A stretch of DNA of 64,000 bases from Rubrivivax sp. (GCA_004210455.1 SEFA01000005.1:1-64000); one strand, 5' to 3'. Positions 10,520-21,627 are shown, numbered from the stretch's first letter. The notes: generated from the sequence alone by a model not told the origin. Program-made: numbers and translations.

Positions 10520-10864
10520 TCAGCGCCGCTTGAGCTCCGTCACCGTCGCCTTGCCCTTGATCATTTCGGCCTGGAACTCGACTTGATCGCCGACCTTGAG
10601 GCCGTCGAGCAGCTTCTTCTCTGCAACCTCAAACCCCATGGTCATCCCCGGCATCGCGAGATTGGGAATGTCGCCATGCCGCAGGACGACTTGGCCCTTG
10701 GCGAGGTCGACCTTGCGCACCTCGCCCTGCACCAGGGGCATGGCGGCCGACGCAGCGTTCTTGCTCGGCATCGGCATGGACATCGTGCCAGACGAGCCCT
10801 GAGCATGAGCCTGTATCCCGGCGAGGGCGAACAGCGCGGTGGCAAGCATGTTGATGGTCTTCAT
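10520..10864 (-). CDS. CusF-like periplasmic copper-binding protein
   Basis: The 114-residue protein has a signal peptide (MKTINMLATALFALAGIQAHA), a Met-rich linker (TMSMPMPSKNAASAAMP) and a single CusF-type OB-fold domain. CusF binds Cu(I)/Ag(I) through one His, two Met and a cation-pi Trp; here the site reads HGDIPNLAMPGMTMGF, keeping His and both Met of MTM but with Met where CusF has Trp. It is the last gene of the cus operon, 13 bp after cusA and with its own strong site AAGGAG, and likely hands metal to CusB/CusA. Confidence 0.87.
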   Translation of the reverse strand: MKTINMLATALFALAGIQAHAQGSSGTMSMPMPSKNAASAAMPLVQGEVRKVDLAKGQVVLRHGDIPNLAMPGMTMGFEVAEKKLLDGLKVGDQVEFQAEMIKGKATVTELKRR

Positions 10865-10877
10865 AGATGAAACTCCT

Positions 10878-13800
10878 TCAGAGTTGCGTGGGTTGGAAAG
10901 GTGAAACGATAGGAGGCGGGTCGGAGACTGGCGCCGCCGCTGTGCGACGGCGCCGCAGCAGATACCAGGCGGCCGGAACGACGAGCATGCTGAGCAGCGG
11001 TGCCGTGACCATGCCGCCCACCATCGGCGCGGCGATGCGCCCCATGACTTCGGATCCCGTCCCGCTGCCGAGCAGGATGGGCAGCAGCCCCGCCATCACC
11101 ACGGCGACGGTCATCGCCTTGGGTCGCACGCGCAGGACGGCGCCTTCGCGGATCGCCGCGAGCAGCGTGGCATCGTCGTCCGGCTCGCCCGCCGCCAGAC
11201 GCTGCGCATGGGAGTTCTTGAGGTAGACCAGCATGACCACGCCGAACTCGGCGGCCAGGCCGGCCAGCGCAATGAAGCCCACAGCGGTGGCGACGGAGAC
11301 CGCGTGTCCGAGCGTCCACACCAGCCAGAAGCCGCCCACGAGCGACAGCGGCACCGCCGCCATCACGAGCAGCGCGTCACCCGCCGAGCGGAACAGCAGG
11401 TAGAGCAGCACGAAGATCACGACCAAGGTTGCCGGCACCACCACCTTCAACCGTTCGGTGGCACGCTCCAGGTACTCGAACTGACCGGACCATGACAACG
11501 CATACCCCGCCGGCAGAGCCACGCGCTGCGTCACTGCCGATTGCATGTCGCGGACCACCGAGCGCAGGTCCCGCCCGCGGACATCGACGTACACCCAGCC
11601 GGACAGCCGGGCGTTCTCGCTGCGCAGCATGGGCGGCCCCTCTTCGACCGTCACGCGCGCCACGTCCTGCAGCAGCACGGTCGCGCCCTGGTCTGTCACG
11701 AACGGCAGCTTGCGTAGCCGCTCCAGCGAATCCCGGATCTCTCGCGGGTATCGAACGTTGATCGGATAGCGCTCACGACCCGCGATCACCTCGCCGACGT
11801 TCTCGCCGCCGATGGCCGTGGCGACGATGGCCTGCACCGCGGCCACGGATAGTCCGTACCGCGCCGCGGCCGCGCGATCGACGTCGACATCGATGTAGCG
11901 GCCACCCGTCAGCCGCTCCGCCAACGCGGACGACACGCCGGGCACCGGCTTGACCACGGATTCGATCTGCGTCGTCAGCCGGTCCAGCGTGGCCAGGTCG
12001 GGCCCGGACACCTTGATGCCGACGGGGCTCTTGATGCCGGTCGCCAGCATGTCGATGCGGTTGCGGATCGGTGGCACCCAGAGGTTGGACAAGCCGGGGA
12101 CCTTGACGACACGGTCCAGTTCCTCGGTGAGCTTCTCCGGGGTCATGCCGGATCGCCACTGCGCGCGCGGCTTGAAGCGGATCGTCGTCTCGAACATTTC
12201 CAACGGCGCCGGGTCGGTCGCCGTGTCCGCGCGGCCGGCCTTGCCGAAGACACGCTCCACCTCGGGCACCGTCTTGATGAGCCGGTCGGTCTGCTGCAGC
12301 AGTTCCGCCGCCTTGGACGCGGACAGCCCGGGCAGCGCGGACGGCATGTACAGCAGATCGCCTTCATCCAGCGGCGGCATGAACTCTCCGCCGAGCCGCA
12401 TCAGCGGCACCGCCGTCATCGCCAGCACCAGCGCCGACGCCACCAGCGTCGCCTTGGGGAATCGCAGCACGGCCTCCAGCGCCGGCCGGTAGATCGCGAT
12501 GAGCAGGCGGTTGATCGGATTGGCGGTTTCCCTCGGGATGCGGCCCCGGATCAGATAGCCCATCAGCACGGGTACCAGCGTCACCGACAGGCCGGCGGCT
12601 GCGGCCATCGCATAGGTCTTGGTCAACGCCAGCGGCGAGAACAGCCGCCCCTCCTGCGCCTCCAGCGTGAACACCGGCAGGAAGGACAGCGTGATCACCA
12701 GGAGGGAGAAGAACAGCGCCGGTCCGACCTCGACCGCCGCCTCGGTGATGAGCGTCCAGCGCTCGGTGATGCTGGCCGATCGACCGTGCCGCGCCTCGAA
12801 GTGCTCCAGGTGCTTGTGCGCGGCTTCGACCAGCACCACGCTCGCGTCGACCATCGCGCCCAGCGCGATCGCCACGCCGCCGAGGCTCAGGATGTTGGCG
12901 CTCAGACCTTGCCAATGCATCACGATGAAGGCCGTCAGCACCCCCACGGGCAAGGTCACGACCGCGACCAGCGCGGAGCGCAGATGGAACAGGAACACCG
13001 CGCAGACCACCGCCACGACGATGAACTCCTCGATGAGCTTGTTGCGCAGATGGTCGACCGCGCGATCGATGAGGGTCGACCGGTCGTAGGTCTCCACGAT
13101 CTCCACACCCGGCGGCAGACCCGGCTTGAGCGCGGCGATCCTGGCCTTGACCGCCTCGATCGTCGTTCGCGCGTTTTTCCCGGAACGCATGACGATCACG
13201 CCGCCGGCGACTTCACCCTCGCCGTCCAGCTCGGCGATGCCGCGGCGCATCTCGGGCCCGACCTGCACGAAGGCGACCTCCCGCAGCATCACCGGCGTCG
13301 CCCGGGCGACGCGGATCGGGATGTCGCGGAAGTCGTCCAGCGACTTCAGGAAGCCGCGCGACCGCACCATGTACTCGCTCTCGGCCATCTCCACGACGGA
13401 GCCGCCCGACGCCTGATTGGCGTTGCGCAGCGCGGCCAGAACGGCCTCCTGCGTCACGCCGAGCGGGCGCATCCGGTCCGGATCGAGGACGACCTGGTAC
13501 TGCCGCACCATGCCGCCCAGGCTGGCCACCTCGGCCACGTCCGGCACCGTCTTGAGCTCGAACTTCAGGAACCAGTCGTTGAGCGCGCGCAGTTGCCCGA
13601 GGTCGTGCGCGCCGGTGCGATCAACCAGGGCGTATTCGTAGATCCAGCCCACGCCGGTCGCATCCGGACCGAGCACTGCGGTGGCTCCCGGCGGCAATCG
13701 TCCCTGGACCTGGCCCAGCGCCTCGCTCACCCGGGAGCGGGCCCAATACGGGTCGGTCCGATCGTCGAAGAGCACGTAGACGAAGGAGTCGCCGAAGAAG

Positions 13801-14057
13801 CTGTAGCCGCGGACGGTCTTCGCGCCCGGGACGCTGAGCATCGTCGTGGTCAGCGGGTAGGTGACCAGGTCCTCGACCACCTGCGGCGGTTTGCCCGGAT
13901 AGCTGGTGCGCACGATGACCTGCGTGTCCGACAGGTCGGGCAAGGCGTCCACCGGCGTGCGTGCGACGGACCACAGGCCCGCCGCGACCAGCATCGCGGT
14001 GGCGATGAGCACCAGGAAACGGTTGCCGATGGACCAGCGGATGAGCGCGGCGATCAT
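10878..14057 (-). CDS. cusA: CusA-type heavy-metal RND efflux pump
   Basis: The 1059-residue inner-membrane proton antiporter subunit exports Cu(I)/Ag(I). It has twelve predicted membrane helices and two large periplasmic loops. The HME-RND motif reads [16 protein letters not shown], the monovalent-metal (CusA) form rather than the CzcA form. The three Met that form the CusA relay appear conserved: [15 protein letters not shown] and [12 protein letters not shown]. The ATG at 14057 overlaps the cusB stop (ATGA). The open frame runs 13 codons further upstream, inside cusB, and that longer start is rejected. Confidence 0.95.
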   Translation of the reverse strand: MIAALIRWSIGNRFLVLIATAMLVAAGLWSVARTPVDALPDLSDTQVIVRTSYPGKPPQVVEDLVTYPLTTTMLSVPGAKTVRGYSFFGDSFVYVLFDDRTDPYWARSRVSEALGQVQGRLPPGATAVLGPDATGVGWIYEYALVDRTGAHDLGQLRALNDWFLKFELKTVPDVAEVASLGGMVRQYQVVLDPDRMRPLGVTQEAVLAALRNANQASGGSVVEMAESEYMVRSRGFLKSLDDFRDIPIRVARATPVMLREVAFVQVGPEMRRGIAELDGEGEVAGGVIVMRSGKNARTTIEAVKARIAALKPGLPPGVEIVETYDRSTLIDRAVDHLRNKLIEEFIVVAVVCAVFLFHLRSALVAVVTLPVGVLTAFIVMHWQGLSANILSLGGVAIALGAMVDASVVLVEAAHKHLEHFEARHGRSASITERWTLITEAAVEVGPALFFSLLVITLSFLPVFTLEAQEGRLFSPLALTKTYAMAAAAGLSVTLVPVLMGYLIRGRIPRETANPINRLLIAIYRPALEAVLRFPKATLVASALVLAMTAVPLMRLGGEFMPPLDEGDLLYMPSALPGLSASKAAELLQQTDRLIKTVPEVERVFGKAGRADTATDPAPLEMFETTIRFKPRAQWRSGMTPEKLTEELDRVVKVPGLSNLWVPPIRNRIDMLATGIKSPVGIKVSGPDLATLDRLTTQIESVVKPVPGVSSALAERLTGGRYIDVDVDRAAAARYGLSVAAVQAIVATAIGGENVGEVIAGRERYPINVRYPREIRDSLERLRKLPFVTDQGATVLLQDVARVTVEEGPPMLRSENARLSGWVYVDVRGRDLRSVVRDMQSAVTQRVALPAGYALSWSGQFEYLERATERLKVVVPATLVVIFVLLYLLFRSAGDALLVMAAVPLSLVGGFWLVWTLGHAVSVATAVGFIALAGLAAEFGVVMLVYLKNSHAQRLAAGEPDDDATLLAAIREGAVLRVRPKAMTVAVVMAGLLPILLGSGTGSEVMGRIAAPMVGGMVTAPLLSMLVVPAAWYLLRRRRTAAAPVSDPPPIVSPFQPTQL

Positions 14058-15589
14058 GGCGCGCCTCCGATCCTGCGCACCGACACGAGTTCCCACTCCA
14101 TCGGGCCGCCTTGCCTGAACTCGATACGGACCTTGTCGCCGGGCTTCACGTCGGCGAAGGCATGGGGATCAGGCTTACTGAAGCCCATGGTCATGCCAGG
14201 CCACTTCAGGGCCGGCACGGGGCCGTGCGACAGGGTAATGCTGTCGGCATCGATGCTCTCGATCGTGCCCTCTGCGCGATACGTGGCCGCGGCGACAGCG
14301 GATTTCGGCGTGGAGACAGGGCCGGAAGCCATCGACGCCATGGAGGCGGTAGGCACGGCCGGCGCCGCGCTCATTGTCCCCAACGAGGACTTCAAGTTCG
14401 CCTCGGAATCGATGAGGAACTGACCGCTGGCCACCACCTCTTCACCGGGACGCAGCCCGTCGAGGACCTCGACGTCGTTGCCCAGATCCACCCCCAGCTT
14501 GACGTCCCGCGGCTCGAAGGTGCCGCCCTGTTGGCGGACGATGACGACGGCGCGTGCGCCGGTGCGGATCACGGCCTCGGCGGGCACAACCAGTCGCGAT
14601 GCGGTCGCGCCCGCGATCCGCAGGCGCAGCAGCATGCCGGGCACCAGCTTCCCGCTCCGGTTGTCCACCTCGAAGCGCGCCTGCAGCGTGCGCGTGTCGG
14701 CGTTGACCTGCGGAAGGATCTCCTTGAGTTCACCGTCGAACGCCTGCGTGGCATCGGACTGCAGCGTCGCCCCGACCTTCTGACCATGGACCAGTCGGGC
14801 CGCCTGCGCTTCGGGCACCTCGACCACCGCCCACATGCGTTCCAGGCCTGCGATGCGGAAGAGCGTCGTCCCGGCAGTCACTGCCACGCCTTCGCGAACG
14901 CCCAGTTCCGCCACCACGCCGCCCACGGGCGCTTCCAACGTGAAGCGCGCCTGGGCCGTGCCGGTCTCCTCGCTGTGCCGGATCAGCGTTTCGGGAACGG
15001 ACATCGCCCTCAAGCGGTCCCTCGCGGCCGCGATCAACTCCGGTGCGGCACCGGCGCGTTTGAGCGCGAGCCATTCGTTCTGAGGTCCCAGCCATTCGGG
15101 CGCGAAGACCGTGGCGAGGGGCTGCCCCTTGCGCACCGTCGACAGGGGCGCCCGCACGAGCAGGCGTTCGACGTAGCCCGCGACGCGCGTCTGGACGGCG
15201 ACATTGAGCCTGTCGTCGAATTGCACTGCGCCGACGGCGTCGAAGGATGACGACACGTCCGCCATCTTCGCGGCGGCCGTGCGTACGCCCAGGTTCTGCT
15301 GCACCGTTGCGCCGATCCTGACTCCGGCGTCCGCGGCCTCGTCGGCGTACACCGGCACGAGCTGCATGTCCATGAACGGGGATTTGCCGGGCTTGTCGAA
15401 GCGACGGCCCGGCACCATGGGGTCGTGCCAATACAGCACCTTGCGATCACTCCCGGCGGCGGAGGCCGCTGCAGGTCGTCCGTCGTCCACGCGGACGGCG
15501 CCGTCGACCGTTCGTCCCGCATAGAAACCACCCAGCGCGAGCGCGGCGCCGATCGCCGCCACCAAAACAACGACTGCTGCGCGCTTCAT
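14054..15589 (-). CDS. cusB: CusB membrane-fusion protein with fused C-terminal CusF domain
   Basis: The 511-residue periplasmic adaptor links CusA to the outer-membrane channel. The order is: N-terminal membrane anchor, a heavy-metal-binding YHS-like segment ([28 protein letters not shown], about residues 55-82), the barrel-sandwich, hairpin and beta-barrel adaptor domains, then a CusF domain from about residue 425 with [16 protein letters not shown]. This fused domain keeps the canonical Trp, unlike the stand-alone CusF-like proteins in this window. It is coupled by ATGA overlaps to cusC upstream and cusA downstream. Confidence 0.94.
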   Translation of the reverse strand: MKRAAVVVLVAAIGAALALGGFYAGRTVDGAVRVDDGRPAAASAAGSDRKVLYWHDPMVPGRRFDKPGKSPFMDMQLVPVYADEAADAGVRIGATVQQNLGVRTAAAKMADVSSSFDAVGAVQFDDRLNVAVQTRVAGYVERLLVRAPLSTVRKGQPLATVFAPEWLGPQNEWLALKRAGAAPELIAAARDRLRAMSVPETLIRHSEETGTAQARFTLEAPVGGVVAELGVREGVAVTAGTTLFRIAGLERMWAVVEVPEAQAARLVHGQKVGATLQSDATQAFDGELKEILPQVNADTRTLQARFEVDNRSGKLVPGMLLRLRIAGATASRLVVPAEAVIRTGARAVVIVRQQGGTFEPRDVKLGVDLGNDVEVLDGLRPGEEVVASGQFLIDSEANLKSSLGTMSAAPAVPTASMASMASGPVSTPKSAVAAATYRAEGTIESIDADSITLSHGPVPALKWPGMTMGFSKPDPHAFADVKPGDKVRIEFRQGGPMEWELVSVRRIGGAP

Positions 15590-16818
15590 GGACGGTCTCC
15601 TTCGATGAAGGCCTTGAACGCCAGCGACGCCTGCGCCCTGGCCAGATCGCGCTGGAGCGCAAGGAGCTTGCGCCGCGCCTCCAATTCGGCGTGGCGCGAT
15701 TCGAAGAGCGTGGTCAGCGGCACCTGGTTCGAACGATAGGCGGCCATTGCCACGGCGGTGCGTTGCTGGGCCGGCAGGACGACCGCCGTCCGATAGCGGT
15801 CCACGCGTCCGGCCAAGCGCGCCGCTTCGGCGGCAAGCATGCGGTACTCGGCGGTGGCCATGCGGGTCGTCTCCGCAAGCTGTGCCTCAGCCTTCTCCGC
15901 GAGGGCGAGCTTGGCCGCGAGCTCGCGGTCCTGGCGTTGCGCCGGCGCAATTGCGAGCGGGATGCTGATGCCCACCGACACCATGTCCGGATAGCGCGAC
16001 CGCTGTCCGTAGCTCACCTCCCAGGACCAGTTCGGGTGGCGATTTGTTCGCGCCGACTCGGTGTCCGCGCGAGCCAGATCGACATCCCGCTCCGCAGCGA
16101 TGACGGCAGGATGATTCGCAACGTACGCGGACTCGGTGGGCGCCGGCAGCGCCTCCGGCGCGGCCAGGTCATCGACGGAAGCGCCGATCCAGCGTGTCAA
16201 CGCGACACGCGCCACTTCCAATTGCTGACGCGCCTCGGCGGTCTCGTCCTCCGCCATGCCGCGAGCACCGGACAGTCCGAGCACTTCCTGGCTGGTCGCC
16301 GTGGCCGAAGCGAGCCGCGCGCGGGCGGCCTCCAGCGCGTCATGGGCGTGATGTTGCGCCTCCGTCACCAGCTCCAACTCCGAGCGCGCGAAGTAGACGT
16401 CCAGGTACGCCAGGCCGGTCTGCAGGCGTACGTCGGTCTGCGAGGCACGTGCGACCGCGGCCTCGCGTTGTACTGCGGCGTCTGCGACGGCTTGTCGAGC
16501 GGCGCGCTTGCTGGAGGACAGCCATTCCTGGGAGATTCCTACACGCTTCATAGTCATCGAATCCCGGCCGCTGAAGCGGTCGCTGCCTGAAATGGGCAGG
16601 TTGTCGATGCCGGCGCGCAGCACGGGATCGGGCAATTGGGCGGCGGCGCGCGCGGTTTCGGCGGCGCTGGTGACGCCGGCCCGGGCGGCCCGGGCGGCTT
16701 CCGACCGCTGGACCGCCAAGCTCATGGCCTGGTCAAGCGTGAGGGTGGCGCCCTGACTGAGCAGGGGCAGCAATGCGGCAGCCAAGGCGGCGGCTCGCAG
16801 GTTGATTCTTGGGTTCAC
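15586..16818 (-). CDS. cusC: CusC/TolC-type outer-membrane efflux channel
   Basis: The 410-residue protein has a signal peptide and two outer-membrane efflux (OEP) repeats rich in long amphipathic helices, the trimeric channel of the Cus tripartite pump. The GTG at 16818 was chosen: it has GGAG eight bases upstream and gives a clean signal peptide (NPRINLRAAALAAALLPLLSQGA); the longer reading from 16869 adds residues before it. The stop overlaps the cusB start (ATGA). No lipobox is seen, unlike the second OEP gene at 25681. Confidence 0.9.
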   Translation of the reverse strand: MNPRINLRAAALAAALLPLLSQGATLTLDQAMSLAVQRSEAARAARAGVTSAAETARAAAQLPDPVLRAGIDNLPISGSDRFSGRDSMTMKRVGISQEWLSSSKRAARQAVADAAVQREAAVARASQTDVRLQTGLAYLDVYFARSELELVTEAQHHAHDALEAARARLASATATSQEVLGLSGARGMAEDETAEARQQLEVARVALTRWIGASVDDLAAPEALPAPTESAYVANHPAVIAAERDVDLARADTESARTNRHPNWSWEVSYGQRSRYPDMVSVGISIPLAIAPAQRQDRELAAKLALAEKAEAQLAETTRMATAEYRMLAAEAARLAGRVDRYRTAVVLPAQQRTAVAMAAYRSNQVPLTTLFESRHAELEARRKLLALQRDLARAQASLAFKAFIEGDRP

Positions 16819-16895
16819 GAAAGCTCCGAAGACGAACGACAGCGATGCCGGGTGGCGGACATGCCGCACCGGCGCCAGTCAATCGACGGAGCTGA

Positions 16896-17279
16896 TCAGA
16901 CTCGGAGTCTGAGCGTGGAAAGGAAGAGAGGATCGGGTGGCGGTCGATCCTCGGCCGGCGTCATTGCCGACGCCGGCAGGCGGACGTCCTCGCCCAGGTC
17001 GACGCTCACCGCCAGGATCGACACCACCAGCGGCGGCGCGAGCGTCGGCAGCTTGATGGGCTCGAATGACTGCGGCGTGCCGGACGAGTGCTCCGCGCAC
17101 AGCGCCGGCTGGTCCATGTCCATGCCTTCGCACGGCATGCCGGACGTCACCATCTCGGCCATCGCCGTCATGTCCCGCTCCTGCGGGCAGACGTAGTTGG
17201 CCAACGCGAGCTGCGAGAACAGCAGCGACAACGCCACGTAACACGTGACGGTCAGGCGATGGGCAAGGCGACGAAGCAT
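16896..17279 (-). CDS. small secreted protein at head of cus operon, unknown function
   Basis: The 127-residue product starts with a signal peptide (LRRLAHRLTVTCYVALSLLFSQLALA). It then has a cysteine- and methionine-rich stretch (YVCPQERDMTAMAEMV, then GMPCEGMDMDQPALCAEH) and a Pro/Leu-rich tail. The Cys/Met/His cluster suggests metal binding, in keeping with its place as first gene before cusC (77 bp gap). I recognise no named family with certainty; it resembles small leader proteins often found ahead of RND copper operons and, in layout, CzcI at the other end of the window. Confidence 0.65.
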   Translation of the reverse strand: MLRRLAHRLTVTCYVALSLLFSQLALANYVCPQERDMTAMAEMVTSGMPCEGMDMDQPALCAEHSSGTPQSFEPIKLPTLAPPLVVSILAVSVDLGEDVRLPASAMTPAEDRPPPDPLFLSTLRLRV

Positions 17280-17388
17280 GATCGCGTAAGTGTAGTAGCA
17301 ACCCTTGCATGGCCGCACGCAACCAACCATGGGGCTCCATCAGCTCAGCGTGCAGATGCCGCATGGACGGATCGTACTCCCTTCCGTT

Positions 17389-17402
17389 CACGCTTAAGCG
17401 TG
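17389..17402. promoter_or_regulatory. 14-bp perfect palindrome upstream of cus operon
   Basis: CACGCTTAAGCGTG is perfectly symmetric and lies about 110 bp upstream of the first gene of the cus operon, in the gap before the DUF305 gene. It could be an operator for a copper regulator, but no match to a known box is claimed. Confidence 0.35.
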
Positions 17403-17499
17403 CCCGGCCAACAGTTGCGCACGCCTGGACGTCTGCCCGTGGAGTGGCTGGAGCAGCTCATCTTGCTTGCCCTCGTCGGCCGGGCTTTCCCGACGTGGG

Positions 17500-17844
17500 T
17501 CACCGATGGTGTTGCTGCATCCAAGCATCGAGCTGCGCGATCTCCTTTGTCTGGTCGTCGATGATCTTCTGGGCCATCGTCTTCAGGGGCGCAGATTTTC
17601 CCTGCTGGACTTGAACCTTCGCCATCTCAAGCGCTTGTTGATGATGCATCTTCATCATCATCGCGAAGTCCATGTCGGTATCACCGCTGAGCTTCATCCC
17701 TTGCATTGATCGCATGCCCGCGTCCATCGACTTCTTGAGTTGTTCCGAAGCGGGGTTCGACGACTGCGCAAAGGCGGCAGCGGCGCTCAAGGCGCCGGCG
17801 ATCGCGATGAGTCCGAGCTTGCGAAAAACGTGGATTGAGTTCAT
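17500..17844 (-). CDS. DUF305 family periplasmic protein
   Basis: The 114-residue protein has a signal peptide (through AAAAFA) and a single ferritin-like DUF305 helical domain with the family motif MDFAMMMKMHHQQALEMAKV. The Met/His-rich helix is thought to bind copper in relatives encoded near copper-resistance genes. It is transcribed toward the cus operon, but separated from it by about 220 bp containing a palindrome, so it may be an independent unit. Function beyond putative metal binding is unknown. Confidence 0.85.
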   Translation of the reverse strand: MNSIHVFRKLGLIAIAGALSAAAAFAQSSNPASEQLKKSMDAGMRSMQGMKLSGDTDMDFAMMMKMHHQQALEMAKVQVQQGKSAPLKTMAQKIIDDQTKEIAQLDAWMQQHHR

Positions 17845-18092
17845 GAGGCGCTCCTGCGAGAAGGTTGAAGGACCAGCCCGATCACGACGTGAGGTGGCTG
17901 GCTCTCAAGGGCAAGAGGCAATCCCAATGCTAGGACGCGTGTCAGTCCATGACAGCTTCGTAATGGTCTCGACAGGCCTTTGTGGCCGCCAGATTTCTAC
18001 AGTGCTCTCCATGGCGATCAATCTCGACGCCAAGGCCCCGAGCACCCCCTCGCCAAGGGGGTCGCTCGCGAGACAACCTACAGGAGTTCATC

Positions 18093-18716
18093 ATGTCCCG
18101 AATCGTCACCCCCTTCGCATCGGCCGCCGCTGCAGCGCTCGTTGCGATGGCTACCCCGGCGCTCGCCGATAGTGGCTTCACGCAAAGCAACAGCGAAACG
18201 GGAGGTTCTTACCACCTCATGCCGTCGACCAAGACGCGGGCGGACGTCATTGCCGAGCTGCAACGGGCGCGAGCCGACGGCTCGTTGGCCAAGATCAACA
18301 GCGAAGCAGGCTACGCCCCGGAGTTTGAAACCGACGGTCGCCAAACCGTGCCCGCCAAGGCATCCAACGCCGCTGCGGTTGGCCAGAGGGCACCGCTGCA
18401 GTTCGACGCACCCGCTGCTGGAGGCGGCCGGACTCGCGCCGAGGTAATCGACGATCTGAAGCGCGCCCGGGAAGATGGCTCGCTGGCCAAAATGAACAGC
18501 GAGAGCGGCTATGCCCCTGAGTTCGAACCGGCGCCGGCTCGCCGCGTCCCATCGAAGGAAGGTCTGTCGACGTCGGCGGCGCAAACGCAAAGCAGCGCAT
18601 TGCAGTTCGAGGCGCCTGCAGCTGGAGGACGCAGTCGCGCAGAAGTCCTGGAAGAGTTGCGTGTGGCTCGTGAGAACGGCACCCTTCGGCGCATGAACAC
18701 CAACCGCGGCTACTGA
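18093..18716 (+). CDS. DUF4148 protein with three tandem repeats
   Basis: The 207-residue exported protein (signal peptide through TPALA) is built from three copies of a motif of about 30 residues: TRADVIAELQRARADGSLAK, TRAEVIDDLKRAREDGSLAK and SRAEVLEELRVARENGTLRR, the first two followed by GYAPEFE and the last ending NRGY. Spacers are Ala/Pro/Gln-rich (LQFDAPAAGGG, LQFEAPAAGG). Single-repeat DUF4148 proteins are common in Burkholderiales; a triple array is unusual. ATG at 18093 has AGGAG eight bases upstream. It is the only forward-strand gene between the cus and oxidase blocks; function unknown. Confidence 0.85.
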   Translation: MSRIVTPFASAAAAALVAMATPALADSGFTQSNSETGGSYHLMPSTKTRADVIAELQRARADGSLAKINSEAGYAPEFETDGRQTVPAKASNAAAVGQRAPLQFDAPAAGGGRTRAEVIDDLKRAREDGSLAKMNSESGYAPEFEPAPARRVPSKEGLSTSAAQTQSSALQFEAPAAGGRSRAEVLEELRVARENGTLRRMNTNRGY

Positions 18717-18812
18717 ACGGCAAGCGTCTTGCGCTGGGGTGTTGGCATTGGTGGCGACCGTCCCGAGGTTGGTCGCGCACCAGCTCGCTCAGGCTTGCAA
18801 GGCCGCGTACCT

Positions 18813-21233
18813 TCACTGATGTCGATCATCCTCCTGCGCTGGCGCGGCCTGTCGCAGGCGCAGGGAATTGAATACCACGCTGACCGAAGACAAGCTCATG
18901 GCGAGCGCCGCGATCATCGGCGACAGAAGCCAGCCGGTGAAGGGATACAGGACACCTGCGGCCAAAGGAACGCCCAACGCGTTGTAGAAAAAGGCGAAAC
19001 CCAGGTTCTGACGCATGTTGGTCACCGTCGCGTCTGAGATCTCTTTGGCCCGAGCGATGCCGCGCAGATCGCCCTTGACCAGCGTCAACTGCGCGCTGTT
19101 CATGGCCACGTCGGTGCCCGTACCCATGGCCACGCCCACATCGGCCTTTGCGAGCGCCGGAGCGTCGTTGATGCCGTCTCCCGCCATGCCCACGACGCGA
19201 CCTTCATCTTGCAGACGCTGCACAAGCGCAAGCTTGTCCGCGGGCTGCACTTCGCCGTGCACCTCGTCGATTCCCAATTCGCGCGCGACTGCCTGCGCCG
19301 TTGTGAGGCCATCACCGGTTGCCATCACGACCCGCATACCTGCCGCATGCAATGAACGTAGCGCTTCGGGTGTGCTCTGCTTGATGGGATCAGAGACGGC
19401 CAGCAAACCCATCAGCACTTGGTTGCCGGCCAGGTACATCACGCTGCTGCCATGGGCCCGAAGCACTTCAGCAGACTTGCGCAGCGGGCTCACATCAACA
19501 CCGTCCTGTGCCATCAATGCCGTGTTGCCAAGCGACAAGCGTTGGTCAGCGACTTGGCCGCGCACCCCGATGCCAGTCGATGACTCGAAGTTCGTGGCGG
19601 CTACGAGCTCCAGCTTCTGAGCCCGCGCGGCTTGAACGATCGCTTGGGCCAGCGGGTGCTCGCTGCCCTGATCCAAGCTTGCGGCCAAGCGCAACACCTC
19701 GACCTGGGTTTGGCCCGGAGCCGCTATGACCTGCTCGAAGACCGGTCGACCTTCGGTCAACGTGCCGGTCTTGTCGACCACCATCGTGTCCACGCGTCGC
19801 AGATGTTCAATGGCAGAGGCGTCCCGGAACAAGATTCCTTGAGTGGCCGCTTTCCCCGTGGCCACCATGATGGACATCGGCGTGGCCAAGCCTAACGCGC
19901 ACGGGCAGGCAATGATCAGAACACTGACCGCGTTGATCAAGCCGTACTGCCATCCTTGCTCTCCACCCAGCAGCCCCCAAGCGAAGAACGACAGCAGCGC
20001 CACTGCGATGACAGCCAGCACAAACCAGCCAGCGACCTGGTCTGCCATCCGCTGCATAGGTGCCCTGGAGCGCTGGGCCTGGGCGACCATCTGTACGATC
20101 TGAGAAAGCATCGTCTGGGACCCGACACGCTCCGATCGCATGATCAGCGCGCCTGACGTGTTGATGGTCGCGCCGATCACTCGATCTCCAACTCGCTTGG
20201 TCACAGGTACAGGTTCTCCCGTCAGCATCGATTCATCGATCGCGCTTTGTCCCTCCTCGACGACGCCATCCACCGGCACCTTCTCGCCAGGTCGGATGCG
20301 CAGGCGATCCCCCACATGCACCTGGGTCAGCGGTACATCCGCCTCACTGCCATCTGAATCGATTCGTCTGGCGGTTTTGGGAGCGAGGCCGAGCAGCGAC
20401 TTGATCGCCGCGGAGGTCTGCGAGCGGGCGCGCAGTTCCAGCATCTGGCCGAGCAGAGTCAGCGAAATGATCACCGCCGCGGCCTCGAAATACACGCCAA
20501 TGCGGCCATGAGCCATGAAGCTCGATGGGAATACGTGGGGCACCATCGTGGCGACGATGCTGTAGGCAAAGGCGGCTCCGATCCCCAGGCCTATCAAGGT
20601 CCACATGTTGGGGCTGCGCAGCTTCACCGACTGCACGCACCGCACCAAGAACGGCCAACCCGCCCAAAGAACGATTGGCAACGACAGCACAAGTTCCACC
20701 CAGCTCTGCCTGGTCGGTGAGAGCCACCCCACTCGATGACCGGCCATGGCCAGGACCGTCACGGTCGCGGTCAGCGGCAAGGTCCACCAAAAGCGTCGCG
20801 CGAAGTCGCGAAGTTCAGGGTTGTCATCGTCTTGAGCGGCCTCAGGAATGAGGGGCTCCAAGGTCATGCCGCACTTCGGGCAGCTACCCGGGTGATCTTG
20901 CCGGACCTCCGGATGCATGGGGCAGGTGTAGATCATCGACGCCTGTGCGGGCAAGCTTGGAGCTGAGGCCTGCGCCGGCGGCTCAGAGTCAGATGAAGCG
21001 AGATTGGAGCAGCAGTGTTCCGATCCCTGATACGTTCCTGCGGGTGCAAGGTTCTGGCCGTTGTCGCCTGCTGTCTGGATCAGCTGCATGCCGCACCTCG
21101 GGCAGCGCCCGGGACCATCTTGATGGATATCGGGGTGCATGGGGCAGGTGAACTGAGGCACGGCTGAGGCGCCACTTGGCGCGGTCTGCGCGTGACGGTG
21201 ACCCGAAGCTTGATCGCTGGCGTCTTCGCTCAT
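18813..21233 (-). CDS. copA: Cu(I)-exporting P-type ATPase with two N-terminal zinc-ribbon-like metal domains
   Basis: The 806-residue PIB-1 ATPase pumps Cu(I)/Ag(I) out of the cytoplasm. Instead of ferredoxin-like HMA domains, the N-terminus has two YHS-like heavy-metal-binding segments, [22 protein letters not shown] and [22 protein letters not shown] (about residues 28-50 and 100-120). The ATPase core shows TGEPVP, the [10 protein letters not shown] membrane metal site, phosphorylated Asp in [17 protein letters not shown] and [17 protein letters not shown]. The ATG at 21233 was chosen; the open frame extends 14 codons upstream. copZ lies 112 bp upstream on the same strand. Confidence 0.93.
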   Translation of the reverse strand: MSEDASDQASGHRHAQTAPSGASAVPQFTCPMHPDIHQDGPGRCPRCGMQLIQTAGDNGQNLAPAGTYQGSEHCCSNLASSDSEPPAQASAPSLPAQASMIYTCPMHPEVRQDHPGSCPKCGMTLEPLIPEAAQDDDNPELRDFARRFWWTLPLTATVTVLAMAGHRVGWLSPTRQSWVELVLSLPIVLWAGWPFLVRCVQSVKLRSPNMWTLIGLGIGAAFAYSIVATMVPHVFPSSFMAHGRIGVYFEAAAVIISLTLLGQMLELRARSQTSAAIKSLLGLAPKTARRIDSDGSEADVPLTQVHVGDRLRIRPGEKVPVDGVVEEGQSAIDESMLTGEPVPVTKRVGDRVIGATINTSGALIMRSERVGSQTMLSQIVQMVAQAQRSRAPMQRMADQVAGWFVLAVIAVALLSFFAWGLLGGEQGWQYGLINAVSVLIIACPCALGLATPMSIMVATGKAATQGILFRDASAIEHLRRVDTMVVDKTGTLTEGRPVFEQVIAAPGQTQVEVLRLAASLDQGSEHPLAQAIVQAARAQKLELVAATNFESSTGIGVRGQVADQRLSLGNTALMAQDGVDVSPLRKSAEVLRAHGSSVMYLAGNQVLMGLLAVSDPIKQSTPEALRSLHAAGMRVVMATGDGLTTAQAVARELGIDEVHGEVQPADKLALVQRLQDEGRVVGMAGDGINDAPALAKADVGVAMGTGTDVAMNSAQLTLVKGDLRGIARAKEISDATVTNMRQNLGFAFFYNALGVPLAAGVLYPFTGWLLSPMIAALAMSLSSVSVVFNSLRLRQAAPAQEDDRHQ

Positions 21234-21345
21234 TTTTCTGCTTCCGCTTGTTGGGACATGACGGTGTGGATGCATCGCGCCACAGCCTTACAGGCAGGCG
21301 ACGGCCTCGCGCAACCTCTGGCTCGCACTACCAATGGCAATGCGG

Positions 21346-21609
21346 CTATCGGCAACCGCCGCAGCAGCTGATGCCGTTGCCCTCGGCGCCGGCCCTCAAC
21401 GTGACTTGTGTCTGCACACTGGGGGTGTATCCCGCCTGAGCGATGGCCGCGCTGAGCTCCTCCGGCGCCGACCCGGTCGAGTCGACTCGCACGCGCTTGG
21501 AAGCCAGGTCCACGTCCACCTGCGCCTGGGGATCCACCTCCCTGATTGCCTTGCTGATCTTGCTGACGCAACTGCGGCAGCTCATGTCGGGGACTTCAAA
21601 CTCAAGCAT
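21346..21609 (-). CDS. copZ: CopZ-like copper chaperone with cysteine-rich tail
   Basis: The 87-residue cytosolic HMA domain carries the metal site DMSCRSC (Cys11, Cys14) and the beta-alpha-beta-beta-alpha-beta pattern. After about residue 66 it adds a tail ending NGISCCGGCR, with three extra cysteines not found in ordinary CopZ, which could form a second binding site. It is the likely donor to the adjacent CopA ATPase, and is preceded by a CueR-type promoter box at 21657-21677. Confidence 0.88.
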   Translation of the reverse strand: MLEFEVPDMSCRSCVSKISKAIREVDPQAQVDVDLASKRVRVDSTGSAPEELSAAIAQAGYTPSVQTQVTLRAGAEGNGISCCGGCR

Positions 21610-21627
21610 GGGCTACTCCCTATCAGA

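Noticed and set aside
12786-14423. Forward frame of 545 codons inside cusA/cusB
   Set aside because: Antisense shadow of conserved RND pump sequence.
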